A DNA stretch of 64,000 nucleotides from Ceratothoa steindachneri (GCA_963969495.1 OZ018326.1:5213669-5277668), one strand, 5' to 3'. Shown: positions 1 to 12,500, counted from the first letter of the stretch. The notes: a model not told the origin generated them from the letters alone. Numbers and translations are program-made.

Positions 1-624
1 AAGGATTATAACGAAGTGGTTTCTGTATAATCCTCCATCAGCTGAAGTTCTAAATGTTCAATATAAGCCAGCAGTTTCCGAAAGAGCTACAAATACACCT
101 GAACTCACAAGTTTAACTCAAAACTAACCAACAACCACAGGCGCCAAAGAGACCCAAGGCTCAAACCAAATAACTGTCAATAATATGGAAATTGAACCCC
201 CAACGACTAGCATCATCGGCCCATGAAGTCATGTAAATAAAAGAAAACGAAGTGCTAGATAATGAAGTTGCAAGAAACCAATCCCCAGAGTAAAATGAAG
301 AGAGCCAGGAATTTAACTTAAGATTCTGTTCGCCCAAAGATAAGCCATTCCCCTTGAATAATACGAAAGAGATTATACAATCATAAAAATCGAGATTACA
401 AATACGAGTTTAAAGAACCATACACGGAAAAAGAATTGAATAGAATAATAATGAGCGGAAATTTGGACATACCATTAGATGTATGTTTCACAGTAACGAA
501 AGACGAATTAAAGAAAAAAGAATAGTGGCAGAACAAAATCACCTTGCGATCGAGAAATAAATAGGGCGGGGCGAAAGTCTCATAAAAAACACTAACTGAA
601 ATTAAGATGACCAAGGAAGAAAAC

Positions 625-1215
625 TAAAGATAATTAGCCATAATGTAGCAGGGTGGAGCATAAAGAGACACTCGTTATGCAATGCATATATGAAAGAAGA
701 CCCAGATGTAATATTATTGAATGAAATCAATATGACCCAGAGATTAATCAAATAAAATATATAATTACACTATCATAACAAACACTACGAAAGATATCAA
801 CTTTAAAGGGGTAGCAATAACAGTTAGGAAGGACATGTAGTTTAGTAAGTCACAACATCTCGAAGAAGCCTACTTAGCAATCAAAATAAAAACATTCACA
901 GACCCTATACTGATAATGACACGGTATTAAGCACCAACAAGTGATTTTTTATCGTTCAATATGGGCAATCTAAATGCCAGCTCTTGGTACTCCGGGAATA
1001 CTAATAATTTTAAAACATTTTAAAAAAACTGGATACAGTAAAAAGAGTACATCCAGATTTTCCAACCTTCTTTGGACCAAGAAGAGCAACCAAACCTGAT
1101 TTTGTTGTAAGTAACACCAAATTTCTGATTGAAATATTTCATTGAAAAATGTCCACCCTCCACCAGTGACCATGAAATGGTTTAATGACCACTTCGACGG
1201 AACCTATACAAGTAA
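625..1215 (+). pseudogene. Jockey-like endonuclease domain fragment
   Basis: From about 625 the frame reads KIISHNVAGW and then DPDVILLNE, the standard opening of AP-like endonucleases in non-LTR elements. Beyond about 770 the frame breaks repeatedly. The block near 1070-1100 (PRRATKPDF) and IQVKC near 1208-1222 match the end of the domain in copy B on the other strand. The enzyme would nick target DNA to prime reverse transcription. With this many stops the fragment is not functional. Confidence 0.65.
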
Positions 1216-1929
1216 AATGCACATTAAGAAAGAATTAAAAAAAAGGCGAAGGGGCGCGGTTACGCAGAGAAACTTGCAAGTTACTATGAACCAGATTTAA
1301 ATGAGGCAGCCCTAGAAGAGATCGACTCAGCTACCGACAACTTACTAAAAGCATTTGTCGCAGCAGACATAAAATACCTACCAAAAACATCATATCGGAC
1401 TCTTTCCCCCTCAACGTGCTGCTCAAATTGCTGCATTAGAAAGGGAATACAAACTACTCAGAGAGACTCATTTGAACATCATGGTGCCTTACGTTGGAAT
1501 TAAAAACTCATCCAATCAACAAGAGACGAAATAATCGGAACAATTCCAATGGAAAGAGTAGCGAGATGGGACCGGTTCGTGGAATCTATCGATGAGGAAT
1601 CAAACCCAAGCTAATTTTGGAAATAAATAAACCTAACTAGAAAAAAGATACAAACCTCTCAAATACCTTGCCATCACCTACAATGTAAATGAAACAAGAG
1701 AACCTTATCACATCGAGAAAGCACGCCGGGATAATTGGAAAGAGTTCTTTGAAATATCCCCCTAAGTAAACGATGATTTTGATCAAGCTCATTTAGAAAG
1801 GGTAGTGCAAGAACTAGAATTATACAGGCATGAAACCATATCTAACCACACAGCCTCATTCATGTCAATGGAAGAACAAGGTATCGAACCTGTGATACTT
1901 CAGGAATTAAAACAACTATCTTTGCGACG

Positions 1930-2545
1930 AAACAAAACGGAACCGGAAAATCAAGAATAACGAATGAAAAATTATTAAGAGCACCAGATATTCCTTAAGA
2001 ACCTAATCGATTTGTATAATGCTACGATTCGCGCGGGGTATTTGTCCGATGCTCTAAAGAGTGGAAAATTCATATTTTTACCTAAACCGGGCAAAGCACG
2101 AACTTTCAGACCAATAACACTCCTAGAAGATTAATCCACCACCTAGAAGAAAATGGCTTGATTCCACAACATCAACATGGATTCAGTAAAAATAGAGGAA
2201 CGGAAGCTGCCTTGGCCCTACTCTTAGAGACCATGGCTAATGCCCAATACGATAAGAACTATACAGATTCGATATTAAGTTACGTCCAGAAGGCGTTTTA
2301 CAATGTATGGAAAATAGGTCTGAAATTTAAAATCAAATGGTTAGGTCTTCCATCACTTCTAACTAAATGTCTATGTGATTATATCACTGATCGCACTGCC
2401 TACTTTTCTATAGAAGATTACCAAAGACTAAGCTTTCAGATCAATCAAGGTGTCCCGCAAGGATGATGCTTAAGTCCATTATATACCATATACCAGTGAC
2501 TTTCCAGATCCAATTTTCGAGTGCTCATTTACATTCAGAGGTTTT
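1930..2545 (+). pseudogene. Jockey-like reverse transcriptase fragment
   Basis: Near 2035-2130 the frame gives LSDALKSGK, FLPKPGKA and FRPITLLE, the RT fingers signature. At 2158-2466 a 102-codon open stretch carries QHGFSKNRGTEAAL, a KAF motif with the palm aspartate replaced (KAFYNVW where KAFDxVW is usual), and GVPQG. A TGA at 2464-2466 follows GVPQG. Downstream sequence still reads CLSP, YTIYTSDF and DP before homology ends. No YADD box is present. Dead relic. Confidence 0.8.
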
Positions 2546-2614
2546 CTCAATTTAGATAACTGGATTATACCTTAATGTTAATACCTTAAGATCTTCAAAT
2601 AAATAAGTTTGATT

Positions 2615-3015
2615 GGCTCGATTTAGTAACTTTGGAAATGGAATTAATAGATTTTCAAGAAATGGTAGTGTAGAAGAGAAAATTTATTGACCTTAATTCA
2701 AAATTTCAACAAAATGAAGTAAAACAATCAGACCATCAATCAAGTGAAACACAACTCCGTAGAAAGCATAACTGAGAACCACATTCTTGCCGAATGGAAT
2801 TCTTTGCCTAACTATTTTGCATCAATGATATTGACAATGTTTGGCTCGACTTGTTCATGTGAAGCATCGTTTTCATCCATGAATTACATAAAATCAACCA
2901 CCAGTAATCGCCTTGGTGTGGATACGAGGGGTTCCTGAGTTAAAATGAAGACAACAAAATATGAACCTGGAATTAAAGCATTGGCTGGTAAAAAGCAGCA
3001 ACAAAATTATATTGG
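2615..3015 (+). pseudogene. hAT transposase C-terminal (dimerisation) fragment
   Basis: The open stretch 2744-2938 encodes AEWNSLPNYFASM, then LTMFGSTCSCEASFSSMNYIKS and NRL. This is the hAT C-terminal dimerisation signature (small residues, CE.xFS.mn.IKs..rNRL) seen in ZBED/FAM200-type transposases. After a stop near 2938-2940 the same domain continues as KMKTTKYEPGIKAL to about 3000. Weaker coding traces (EMELIDFQE) start near 2630 in another frame. Only the C-terminus remains; the catalytic core and both element ends are missing. Confidence 0.75.
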
Positions 3016-4401
3016 TGCGTATATGTGTGACCTATTTATATTTCTAAAATTTTTAGATCTACTAAAAGTGACCCCACAACTATCAAAGGTTCGCCATCGC
3101 TGGTCTAGGTGAGGGTACTAATAGCCACCGAGACAGGATTGTTGATGTCATCTCGATGTAAGAGGATGTGCGATGATCACAATAACCGACGTTGCATGTA
3201 TATTCGTACAAGAGGGTTATACTCTGTCAAATGGCCTGTTGTGAGAAGGCAGCTATTCTTTATGACGAGCGCGCATTTTCTATGGCCTATAATAAATTAC
3301 TAATTTATTTGGGTTCATTTAGTGAGTGGACATGATCTTAGGGTAAATAATGGCTTTGAGAACTTCTTCGTCATCGTAAATTTACGTCTTATCAAAAGCA
3401 TGGGCTTCTGCATGAGATTATCGTCGAAAGGTTATAATTGATATAAAAACTCCGTAATAAAGGACCTTAGCAACAGAACCTTCTCTCACTATTCCAACTG
3501 GATAACGGTGGATAAATAATTAAAAAGAGTATCTAAGCTCTCCACTCAACAATGGTTACACACAAACGTCTATTGCCATGCCAAAAAACAGAAAATGGAC
3601 TCATACCACAACCTAAGAGGTAAAAATGAAAAAAAAAGTTAAATAGACATCAATTACCAACCAATTACAGGCAACTGATTCACTACTAGTATTAACTTTA
3701 TTATGCTAACCATTGTGAAGAATTTACGGCCATATTGCGGCGAGTCATCAAATACACATTTTATTTTGTTTACAGTACATCCGATGTTGCCTTTATATAA
3801 TTACAAATGAATTGGCAGAAATTTAAAGACATACGTATGAGTTGAAACATGTTAATCCTTAGCGTTCTAAGGCAACTATCAAGCGAAACTTGGATGGAAA
3901 ACTGACCTACACTCATATATTTGCCTGTTTCTGTTCTCTGAAATATGTGCCTCGAATCAATTTAATCCTAGAACAATAAAGATGTTTCCCTGTTCTGATT
4001 CAACTAAACATGGGTGTATCATACCCGATTTCGGAAATTAAAAAAGTCATTAATCTTAAATATATAATGAAAAGAAGCTATACACAGTTAATTCTAACAT
4101 ACCTACTTGCTTTAACATGATTATATCTTAATTACTTACAAATGAGGTTGATATTATCACGAACAAATATTTTTCTCCTAAAAATCATTTTCCACCAAAA
4201 AAAATGGCTCCGCCGATTTGGCCCAAACTGCTGCTAGCCCTTCCCACATATGTTGTTTTGACTCCCAGGGGGTTTCTATCACCTAAAGCTTCTGTAAGCT
4301 GTAGGGAAGAGAGGTAGAAGGAGGCCAATTTTTAGTATAAGAAATTCTACCCTTTTTTCCTAATATTACTTCTAAGCCTAACAAACTCACTAAATGAATA
4401 C

Positions 4402-4406
<5 letters not shown>
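3016..4406. other. No recognisable gene
   Basis: AT-rich sequence with short open frames only. A moderately GC-rich patch near 4200-4330 and another near 3090-3260 look like old repeat pieces, but I cannot assign them to a family. Confidence 0.5.

Positions 4407-4466
<60 letters not shown>
4407..4466. repeat. (TA)n microsatellite
   Basis: Uninterrupted TA dinucleotide run of about 60 bases. One of eight long TA tracts in the window. Confidence 0.98.
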
Positions 4467-4469
<3 letters not shown>

Positions 4470-4719
4470 CAAACAAAAGGTTTCAGGTATAATTCTAGGC
4501 CATTATAACTTACCCCAGGTCCAAATGCAGTCGGTGGAGGGGCGTGGGGTCTCAAGAAACACTCACTGCACAATCTGTAGGAAAACAGGCTAAAATTAAC
4601 TTTTCCCAATATAACTTCATCTTTCACAACATTTTCTCCCAAAATAACTTTTTTAGTGTATATTATCATCTTTTGTAAACAAGAATACAACGATTTATAT
4701 CAGTATTCCATGAAATTTA

Positions 4720-5875
4720 CCTTAGACACAGTGACTGCACATTGGGTAATAGTGCATCATGCAGACAGGTTGGCGGCAAGCTTGACATCTGAAGCGGGTC
4801 TTCCTGTCAGCTTTTGACTGGTACAAGGAGCATCGGACCATGGACTCCTTCTTCTCAGCTGCAGAGGGTCCGTAGCAAAAGCACCCGATAGGGAGTTTGT
4901 TGATGGAGCACACCTGGCGTATAAGCAGCTTGACCTGCTGGCGCTGCTTAGGGGCATTCATGCGCTCCTTAACTGAAGGAGTGATCAATTGCAATGCCAA
5001 CTGCTGCATGTACTTTTTCTTTTCATAATGCTGCCTCCTGCCCTCTTCGTGTTCTGTATATATGTGAAATGAATTGATAGTGGCAGCATTTAGGATTCCA
5101 AAGAATGCACACATTGGCCACCTTTTTGTCTTCCTGCGGCAGCTGTATTAGGCCCACATCATGCCAAAGGTATCAACACCTTCTTTAGTTTCATTATAAT
5201 ACTGAATCACCTCTAACATTGATGACATCAGGAGGACATTCTTCTTCGATGATCATTTGAGGGGGAAAGTGAGACACCAGCATTAATTTCTTTGTGAAGA
5301 GGAAGGCAGTGCTACCTGGCACCCGGTGGGTCTGATCTTTTATGACATTCGGCACTTTCTTCTTATTCCTCCTCACTGTTACCACAAGTGTCATGCCACA
5401 GTTATATGCCAGGTGTATGATAAGAGGTACAGAAGTGAACCAATTGTAAGTGGTTACGTTGCGGTAAGTGTTGTGGTACTTTTCTGTTAAATCTCTTTTA
5501 AACATGTGGCCCAGTTGTAGGCCACCCATTGGCCGAGTACCTTCTTTTCACAGGTAGGGAATGGCGTTTAATAGATATTTGCTTTTGACATCATTGGCCA
5601 TGAACAGTTTGATCGCATACTTTGCAGACTTATTAGGGATGTACATTCTAAATGGGCATTTACCCCTAAACCCAGCAGTTGCTCATCTACAGTGATGTTT
5701 TCATCCCTGTAGTGCATCTCACAATTGCTAATAAACTTGTCCCATACACTCCTGATGGAGGAAAATTTGTCGGTGGTTCGCCTCTCTTTCTGTGTGGTCC
5801 AGTCATCAAACCGAATGCATGATAGCAGGAACGAAAACAGAAAAGCTTTTCGAAGCAACATTTTCAACTCAGAAG
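4720..5875 (-). pseudogene. piggyBac-type transposase relic (PGBD-like), copy A
   Basis: Three adjacent minus-strand open stretches form one piggyBac transposase in shifted frames. The first (5867-5568) has FDDWTTQKERRTTDKF, VWDKFISNC and VDEQLLG. The second (5529-5194) has NVTTYNWFTSVPL and VTVRRNKKKVPNVI. The third (5114-4722) ends in a C-terminal cysteine-rich finger (RFRCQACRQPVC, CSHC). Between them 5190-5115 reads YNETKEGVDTFGMM. The first catalytic Asp (ANDVKSKY) is visible. The second is Tyr in TYNWFTS where DNWFTS is normal, and the second Asp of the GVDxxD box is Gly. At least three frameshifts and two lost catalytic residues make it dead. Neither TTAA-flanked end could be found. 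Confidence 0.85.
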
Positions 5876-5989
5876 AATAATGAGGTAGCTGGATACTCCA
5901 TACAGCCTATAGAGTTGACTGATCTTACATACATAAATGTAATGCATCTAATTCTGAGGTTAGTTATGTTCTTGATGTTTATCAAAATA

Positions 5990-6560
5990 AAGTATATAAA
6001 TAAATGTATTTCAACCACCTACATAAAACAGTATATAAAGTAACCCTGGTTATTTTTTTTTGTCATACATATTTTTAGGAAGAAGACGATGAATGGCAGC
6101 CTAGACAGAGACCTTCAGGAGATTACAACCTTCTGAGGTTTTCAAAATATAATTTGTAGTTTGTCAAAGGCGAATGTTCATCATATCTGATTGCAGCTCA
6201 CGGCAATGCCTTGTTTCATAACAAGAAACACCTACTGAGTAATAAGGTGACATCATTCACATCCTAATTGCTAATTGTATCATTAAACCCGGCTAAAATG
6301 AAAGTAAGAGTAATTAGTGATAGTATGGTTTCAGAGGCAAAGACAAAGCTCATATGTAATTTTCTGATTGGAAAAGTAGATGAAAACAACTTGCCTTTTA
6401 AAGAAACATACACATATGAAGGTGAAACTGTCCCTATACGGCAGACATCACTTACTTTCCCATATGAAGATATAAAATCTCCAGACATAAACTAGACTCA
6501 CAGACCAATACCTGTTATGGGTGCTAGTGGTAATATTTTTGTTCATGGGACATTCAGTGT
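5990..6560 (+). other. Unrecognised open frame (6268-6495) in AT-rich sequence
   Basis: A 75-codon plus-strand frame begins MLIVSLNPAKMKVRVISD and ends SPDIN. A second coding-like stretch near 6080-6170 reads EEDDEWQPRQRPSGDYNLL. Residue composition looks protein-like rather than random, but I do not recognise the family. The frame sits head-to-head with the piggyBac relic and could be another degraded transposase. The opposite-strand frame 6264-6488 is its shadow. Confidence 0.3.
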
Positions 6561-8490
6561 TCAGTAAGTACATGACAGAGGTTTTTACACCACTTGCTGC
6601 ACCATGGGGCCTGTCACGCCTTTAGCTTCGCTGTTGAATACCGAAAGATTAGGTTCAAGCGCCTACCTATGTGCTTTGCTGGAAGCCCGTTTTTCATGCA
6701 GAACGCCATCGCCGAGGTTATGAACTTCTGAGCCACCCAAACAGGTTACACGGCATAGACATAGTTGGACGACGTCTTGCCCCTTGCCCATTCTCCATCC
6801 AGCCCAGCGCAGATTTGTTTCTCTGGGTAAGGATAGTTCGATTAAATTGAATCCCTCCAAGTGCATCCGCAAGCCCTGTCCTTTTCTCACGTACCTGGCC
6901 ATTCCTGTCGATTTAATAAAAAAAGGTTGCCCTCAATAGTGTGTTGTGCCATACGATAAAAAGAGGTGATTCATACGATTGTGATAATTATGCTTCCACA
7001 AAGTGTTGGCTACGCTTAGGTGGGCCTCTTAATTTTGTCTCCCCAGTTTTTAAGATCTTCTTTATTAAGGTAATGTTATGTTTTCTACAGATCACCTGCC
7101 CCCACCCCGAAGACCTTCACCTACTGATCCCCTCCATATCAACTAAGTGAAATGGATCAAGTGGACACGTCACAAGGCATCTCCCTTGATGCTTAATGTG
7201 ACGCTTGTCTCTCACGCATATTAATCTTTGTCCAAGGGACCTCCTTGACCTTGACTAGAATAAACTTGGACCTAGCGAACATCTTTCTCTTAGAATCCCT
7301 CGCCTTGCTTCTAACTTTTATTCTCGTCCTGAACGCTCACTTTTTCTCCGACAACTTTCGCGTTGCCCCCCCCCCCCCCCGAACTCCTCTTTTGACTCAT
7401 CGACGACTCCCATGACCATTACACCAAGATATTCTGGCAGTTGACTCTCAAAGCCGCCTTTGTCAGATCCAGGAAGAACATTTCCGATAGGGTGTCCCAA
7501 ACCTACGATAACTTCATATAACCTCGCCTCTGGCTCCCTCTTAACGAGCTATATTAGGAGTAGTAGCGACCGGGACACCAAGAGAGGTTCGAGGCCGCGT
7601 TCCACCGCGACCTTCCTAACTTTCTCCGATTTGAAAGGTAGCGTCACTTATGGTAAACAAGATCCAATAATCGGATAATGAAATGCTCATAAACATTAGA
7701 TTGAGACTCAGTTGTAAGCCCGAAAGTAACAGGGCCGGTTGTCATTAAGTGGGCGTCTTGGCGTTTATTGAACACAACCCAGCGATGGTGGAGCCTTGCG
7801 TGACGCCAAGTGTCACGAAAGGGGCCCCTCCTTTTGAAAGAGAGTTTCAGAACAGAATAAATCGGGCAAATCTTGTGCAGTGAAGACGGGAAGGTAAATG
7901 CTGGCTGTTATGAATGTCTGTGAGTATGAGTATGATGATGCATCTGGGGCTATTTACACCTTGCAAAATTAGAGGACAGATCATAATGCCGCTGAAAGTT
8001 TAGTGCCATCAGTCAATCTGATAGAATCCATACCTCCACAGCACAAATCCCATCTTGCATACACTAAGCTAACGAAAGCTCTGCCATAACCATGTTTCGG
8101 ACTCGAAGTTAAACTCTCGGTCTACGATGAGTAAAAGAAGGCATCTGTAATGATTAAGGATTTGTTAGAAAACCTCGATCAAATTAATATTATATAATTA
8201 TATCACGAATGAACGAAAATAATGTCCAATTTTATGGTATATATTAAAAATTAAAAACTTATCACGATGGAAACATTTATTCGTGAACCTAACCTCAATT
8301 GCATTCTTGAACCTCATCTCATCTGTCAAAAAGTATATAAATATCACGCTTTTAAATTTCGTAAGGTTTTGATGACAATTATGAATCCAATTCGTTTTCA
8401 ACCTCTTACATTGATGTAAACCTAAGACAATCTAACTAGTTCACTACTCCACTAAATAAGTGGTAATGATAAGAAGAAAGGTAGGAGAGT
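6560..8490. other. No recognisable gene; moderately GC-rich unique-looking sequence
   Basis: 6600-6920 and 7080-7680 are richer in G and C than the surroundings and hold several overlapping short frames on both strands. None shows a domain I recognise. It may be an old untranslated part of a retroelement. Confidence 0.4.
7366..7380. repeat. Homopolymer C15
   Basis: Fifteen consecutive C residues. The length is prone to sequencing error. Confidence 0.95.
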
Positions 8491-8499
8491 ATGGAAAAT

Positions 8500-9140
8500 G
8501 AAGCATTATTTTCCAGCGAACTCCTCTGCGTCCTTTGGTCATTCGATATATGTGATGACGGGCATTATCGTAATGAGTGATGACACCCATTTCTTTTGAG
8601 CAAGGATGTCCCCTTTTGGCCCAAGGCCACTTTCAAACGACGAAGTTGTTTGCAGTAGAGATTACCATTAATGGTTTGATTGTGTTCTAACAGTTCAAAA
8701 TGGACAATTCCTTCAATATCACACAATACACTCAAATTATAATTTTTGGATGAAGTCCTCTTCATGTTTGTTAAAGAATTCTGCTTTCTCGACTGATCCT
8801 CGAACGGCAGAGTTTAAAGTATGATAACAGATCAAGTTCTTGTCACCGGTAACAAGCCTGCCCGCAAATAGTGCATGAATGTGTTCTGAGAGAAATGATT
8901 TACAGCAAGCAACAACCTGTTGCAGATAGGCCGCGGTCCTCTCGTGTGGGACCCATTTTCCAATCCCTGGAACCTTTCCAATCCTTTTCAGTCGTATGAG
9001 CTTCGTAAAAATCGTTCTGCGAGTTCCTAAAAGGTTCTAGGATTCTTTACTTTGACAACAGATTCCAACTCTTTGGAATCAAGTTCTTTTGGATGACCTT
9101 ATTTTGATCCGTCTTTTAGACTTAATTCCAGACTTCGGAA
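8500..9140 (-). pseudogene. mariner (SETMAR/Hsmar-like) transposase relic
   Basis: On the minus strand, 8765-8565 reads CDIEGIVHFELLEHNQTIN, then LYCKQLRRLK, the block between catalytic residues one and two of mariner transposases. Upstream (about 8960-8790) reads KWVPHER, then RLVTGDKNLI and later SVEKAEFFN. In the usual VTGDE box the E is K here. At about 8560 HDNA is degraded to a shifted ITIM stretch. No inverted repeats were recognised. The family differs from the two mariners at 11.6 and 25.9 kb. Confidence 0.7.
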
Positions 9141-9159
9141 ACGGGAAACCACCACATTA

Positions 9160-9925
9160 AGCTTTTTAATTCAATACATCATCCCCTTAAGTGCTCTGAA
9201 TGGATTAAGCTGCTGTACTTGCATTGACACATTCATGAAAGTCATTATGTAAAACATGTATAATTTCGTCTTTAGATAGAAGGAGATAGGTGTGAAGAAG
9301 TTTATGAAGAATATTTTAGTAATCTGAAAGAAAAGGGTATAATTTACTCCGTGTAGCACTTCCAAACGATAACAATACGCATTACTATATTAATAAACAC
9401 TAACTAAGATTTTATTTTACAAAACCATCATTACTTTTGCTCCAGCCTAAAATAGGTACTAAGAAGGGAAAGTATGCATTTCTTATCCGATGATTACAGT
9501 CGAGTGTCTGAATTTAATATATATAAAGTATAGTATTCATGAATTATGTTAAACGTATGCATTCGGTAAATAGCTCATGGAAAAAAAGAAAACTTAAATA
9601 AATAGCAGTAATAGTATTAATTTAATACTAATATTGTGTTTCACTAAAGTTTTAATTTTTTTCAACTTGTTTATCCTTATAGCTTAAGCATAATTAAATT
9701 TTATAGTTTTTGCAGTATTGAAATGGTTTTAGAGTAAAACAACGTTTTATATATTGTTTCTTAAAAATATTTGATATTAACATTTTAGAGTTAACTTCAG
9801 TTACATTTCCAACTAGTTAACGGATTCATGATTAATTGAGAACACCTCTGCCACTGCGTCATTATGGATTTATATCGAAAGGAGATTTTTTACCAATGAA
9901 TGAGAACCGATACACGATAACCTTT
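9160..9925. other. AT-rich, no recognisable gene
   Basis: Only chance open frames. Several A/T-only stretches near 9580-9760. Confidence 0.5.
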
Positions 9926-9930
9926 TTTGG

Positions 9931-10095
9931 TGTCAGGCCGCAACCCCGGTCCTGACACTAGCAGTGGCTCAGACACCGGTGCTCGCAGGAACAGCTGAAG
10001 AAATGTTGGCCAGACGGCTGGCCACCACCAGCATCCCCGGCGACGGTGACCTAACCACTAGCCTTCGTCACCGTTATGTTACTCTCAGTCTCTCG
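9931..10095. other. GC-rich island starting with a hairpin
   Basis: Begins with a 7-bp perfect inverted repeat, TGTCAGG (9931-9937) and CCTGACA (9951-9957), around a 13-base C-rich loop. Dense GC sequence with CGGTGAC/GTCACCG follows to about 10080. Compositionally foreign to its AT-rich flanks. It could be the end of the non-LTR ORF1 relic on the minus strand just downstream, or a solo terminal repeat. Confidence 0.4.
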
Positions 10096-10129
10096 TAGTG
10101 GAGTTATTCGTTCCTTGATTAATATTAAG

Positions 10130-10290
10130 GCGTATTTGAGAAAGCAAGCTTCCCTTGCTTCTGGCCTCCTTCTGTAAGGGAAGTTGTTTATTCCTGATAT
10201 TTCGTGAAGCCTGGCACAGGTCGTCGTTGATGTAGATTTCTGTGCCTTTAAGTTTTCTTGCGTTAATTAGTACTAATCTTCTTGGTAATT
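10130..10290 (-). pseudogene. Non-LTR ORF1 (RRM/CTD-like nucleic-acid-binding) scrap
   Basis: The minus strand reads, in one frame, RRLVLINARKLKGTEIYIND and then DLCQASRNIRNK and LQKEARSKG. This follows the pattern of L1-type ORF1 C-terminal domains (a strand, a kLKGT.iyInDDL block, then a basic helix with l.lqkeAR.kG). More broken coding traces extend toward 10560. No RT is attached. Assignment to the L1 ORF1 type rather than another ORF1 is inference. Confidence 0.5.
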
Positions 10291-10619
10291 TGTTCTTCTT
10301 TCTAACTTCTTAATTTGTGACTTCATATTTTCTATAGTTGTATTATTATCTTTATTTGTCTTTTTCAGCACCAACAAAGACACTGTAGTTGATTCACTTC
10401 CTCTTGCGTAAACTCAAGGTTTCCTCTGCATGGTGAATTCTTGACTTCAGTTGTTCCACAATAACATTCAAGGCAGTCTTAAAGGTTTTGTTCTGTTCCT
10501 CACGGAGCACCTAAACAGCTTCAAGGTCCATGTGAAGGGTAGTCTAGGTCCATAAACACTTGATCGTTACATTATCTGGAGCACTGCTTAGCCTCGTCTG
10601 CTGGCTACCATGTCCGGAA

Positions 10620-11566
10620 TGTTTGTTATATCTTTTAACTAATGAATGGTGATGTTAAAAATAAGGTATTTTTAATTAGTGTTAATAAAATAAATTGAAG
10701 ATATTCTAATATAAAAAATACAAAATTAAGGCGGAAATAATTCTTCAGACATTCGAAGATAATATTTTTAAATAAGATTATTTACACAATTGTTTTACTA
10801 AGATTTTTGAAAGATCCGAAAATTTTTAACAAGAGTTGAGCCGGTATTGGTTTATTTTTGCATAACTGCATTGCGTCATCAAGGTTTGAAAAACAAGATA
10901 ATTGAGCATAAGAAATTTAAAGCTATAGAAGAAAATGTACACCCTTACAAGTCCCTTTAGCACTGTGAGATAGATTGTTTTTAAATAGAAGACCTTCAGG
11001 ACCGTTACACACTTCCCACCTATGAAGCTCCGAGGAAAATATCTTGACAAGTTCGTCAACTGATGAAGAGATCGTTATCGAAGTGATCCCTGCTAACTAG
11101 AGCGGAAATGCCAGACGATCTGCGTACCAATGGGATACCAGTATCATAGAGAACAATTAACTATTAGCTCAATACACAAGTTTGAAGATCTGGATGACCA
11201 CGCAAAACGTCTTTTCTGAAGAAAGCGCACTTGATAGCATGACGGAAGTTTGTTCATTAAAACATAGGTAGCAAGAATAATTTGGGATGATTGTGCGGAA
11301 ATTCATTTCACCATGTTTGGCACCGTGATGGAACTGCCTATGATCGGAAGAAAACCATTTCCACAGTAAAGCATTGAGGCTTCAGATTTATTTTAGGGTG
11401 CTGTTTTTATTTTAAAGGGAAGAGTACTCTTTATAGAAATAATAAAAGAATAAGTGGAGCCTAGCAAGGGCAAATATTGGCCTTGGGGATGCAGGATGAC
11501 TGAATGTTTCATCAATTCAAGTGCATGAATACGACAAAAGTAAATCGTAACTGGTTCTTACAAAAC
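10620..11566. other. No recognisable gene
   Basis: AT-rich to 10820, then mixed composition. The minus frame 11059-10826 is hydrophobic with no domain and is probably chance. Confidence 0.5.
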
Positions 11567-11568
11567 TA

Positions 11569-11591
11569 CGAGGGGCGGTCAATAAGTTTTG
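11569..11591 (+). repeat. mariner left terminal inverted repeat
   Basis: Identical over 23 bases to the reverse complement of 12478-12500. The preceding TA is the target duplication. Confidence 0.95.
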
Positions 11592-11699
11592 AAATTCGGA
11601 TATAAGGAAACGAGATATAAGGAAAAGTGTTTTATTATTTTTCAATAGCCTTACCCTCTACTTCAATGCCCTTGCGCCACTTGTCCGTGGGGCTTCGAA

Positions 11700-12322
11700 T
11701 TCCCGACAACCATAAATCTCCCGACTGCTGTTCAATTCACTCCTGGACGGCAAGCTGGACTTCTTCATCATCCTCAAACCGGCGTCCACGCAGTGCAGCC
11801 TTGAGCTGGCGGAATAAAAAGTAGTCGCTAGGGGCCAGATTTGGACCTTAGGGGGGATGGTTGAGGTCCTTGAATCCGCACTCGCGCAGGGCAGCTTGTG
11901 CAGCTCTGGCCTTGTGGACTTTGACGACGTTGAAGTCGATCATGGGGCGTGAGGTTTCTAGGGACCCAACTGGCAGAGACCTTGATCATGGCCAAATTGT
12001 CGTAGATGATATTGATAACACTTCCAAGTGATATTCCAAGTTCTCGCTCGATTTCTTCGACCTTCACCTGTCGATTTTCTAGGATCATCCTCTCCACACG
12101 GGCCACATTGTCTTCGTTGGTCACCTCTGACGGGCATCCTGAACGGGGGTTATCTTCAAGGGACTCACAACTATGGCAAAACTCCCTATTCCAGCAAGCA
12201 ATGGTTGCATAGGAAGGGTCGGTATCGGTGTACACTGCAACTATGCGTTCATGGATCTCTTTTGCATTGTTGCCTTCCTTGGTAAAAAATTTGATCACTG
12301 CGCGGTGCTCAACCTTCTCCAT
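11700..12322 (-). pseudogene. mariner transposase with internal deletion
   Basis: Starts at 12322 with MEKVEHRAVIKFFTKEGNNA. The paired helix-turn-helix DNA-binding part follows (VARVERMILENRQVKVEEIE, ERELGISLGSVINII), then WVPRNLTPHD. Straight after LTPHDRLQ the DNA jumps to the KARAAQAALRECGF region that normally follows the second catalytic Asp, so about half of the catalytic domain, with the first two Asp, is deleted. The third-Asp block survives in another frame (about 11850-11820) as NLAPSDYFLF, with PN where PD is normal, then RQLKAALRGRRFEDDEE. Inactive. The family is irritans-type mariner. Confidence 0.9.
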
Positions 12323-12477
12323 TGTTGAAATATTTGTGACTGGCGATCTGCGATCAGCTACTCCTTCTTAAATAGACGAGGCAGGAGCGTTCGGCTGCAG
12401 GTTCTGACTTGTCATAACTTATCCTAGCAGCCCCACAGTCAGTAATCCCCCTTCCTCTGTTTTGCCCTACCGATTCG

Positions 12478-12500
12478 CAAAACTTATTGACCGCCCCTCG
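12478..12500 (-). repeat. mariner right terminal inverted repeat
   Basis: Perfect partner of 11569-11591. Followed by TA at 12501-12502. Confidence 0.95.

Larger units (their letters stand above)
1..2545 (+). mobile_element. Jockey-like non-LTR retrotransposon relic (copy A)
   Basis: Conceptual translation of the plus strand gives, in order, a possible ORF1 tail (about 390-530), an apurinic-type endonuclease (about 625-1215), a linker, and RT fingers/palm (about 1930-2545). All are broken by stops and shifts. The order is that of a Jockey-clade ORF2. The right side stops soon after the GVPQG block, before the YADD box, and a hAT tail follows directly, so the 3' end is lost. The left edge runs off the window. 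The copy at 25.1-27.35 kb (-) shares the endonuclease-to-RT linker (IQVKC, then RGYAE), so both belong to related families. Confidence 0.8.
11569..12500 (-). mobile_element. mariner deletion derivative, complete with inverted repeats
   Basis: A 932-bp element bounded by perfect 23-bp terminal inverted repeats (CGAGGGGCGGTCAATAAG...) and a TA duplication at each side (11567-11568, 12501-12502). The transposase reads on the minus strand and lacks its centre. The ends look intact, so a source of transposase could still have moved it. A second copy of the same derivative lies at 25857-26466. Confidence 0.95.

Noticed and set aside
11828..12322. A 164-codon protein-coding gene
   Set aside because: After the mariner N-terminus the frame passes a deletion and reads the C-terminal part out of frame, so the last 40 or so residues are not real protein.
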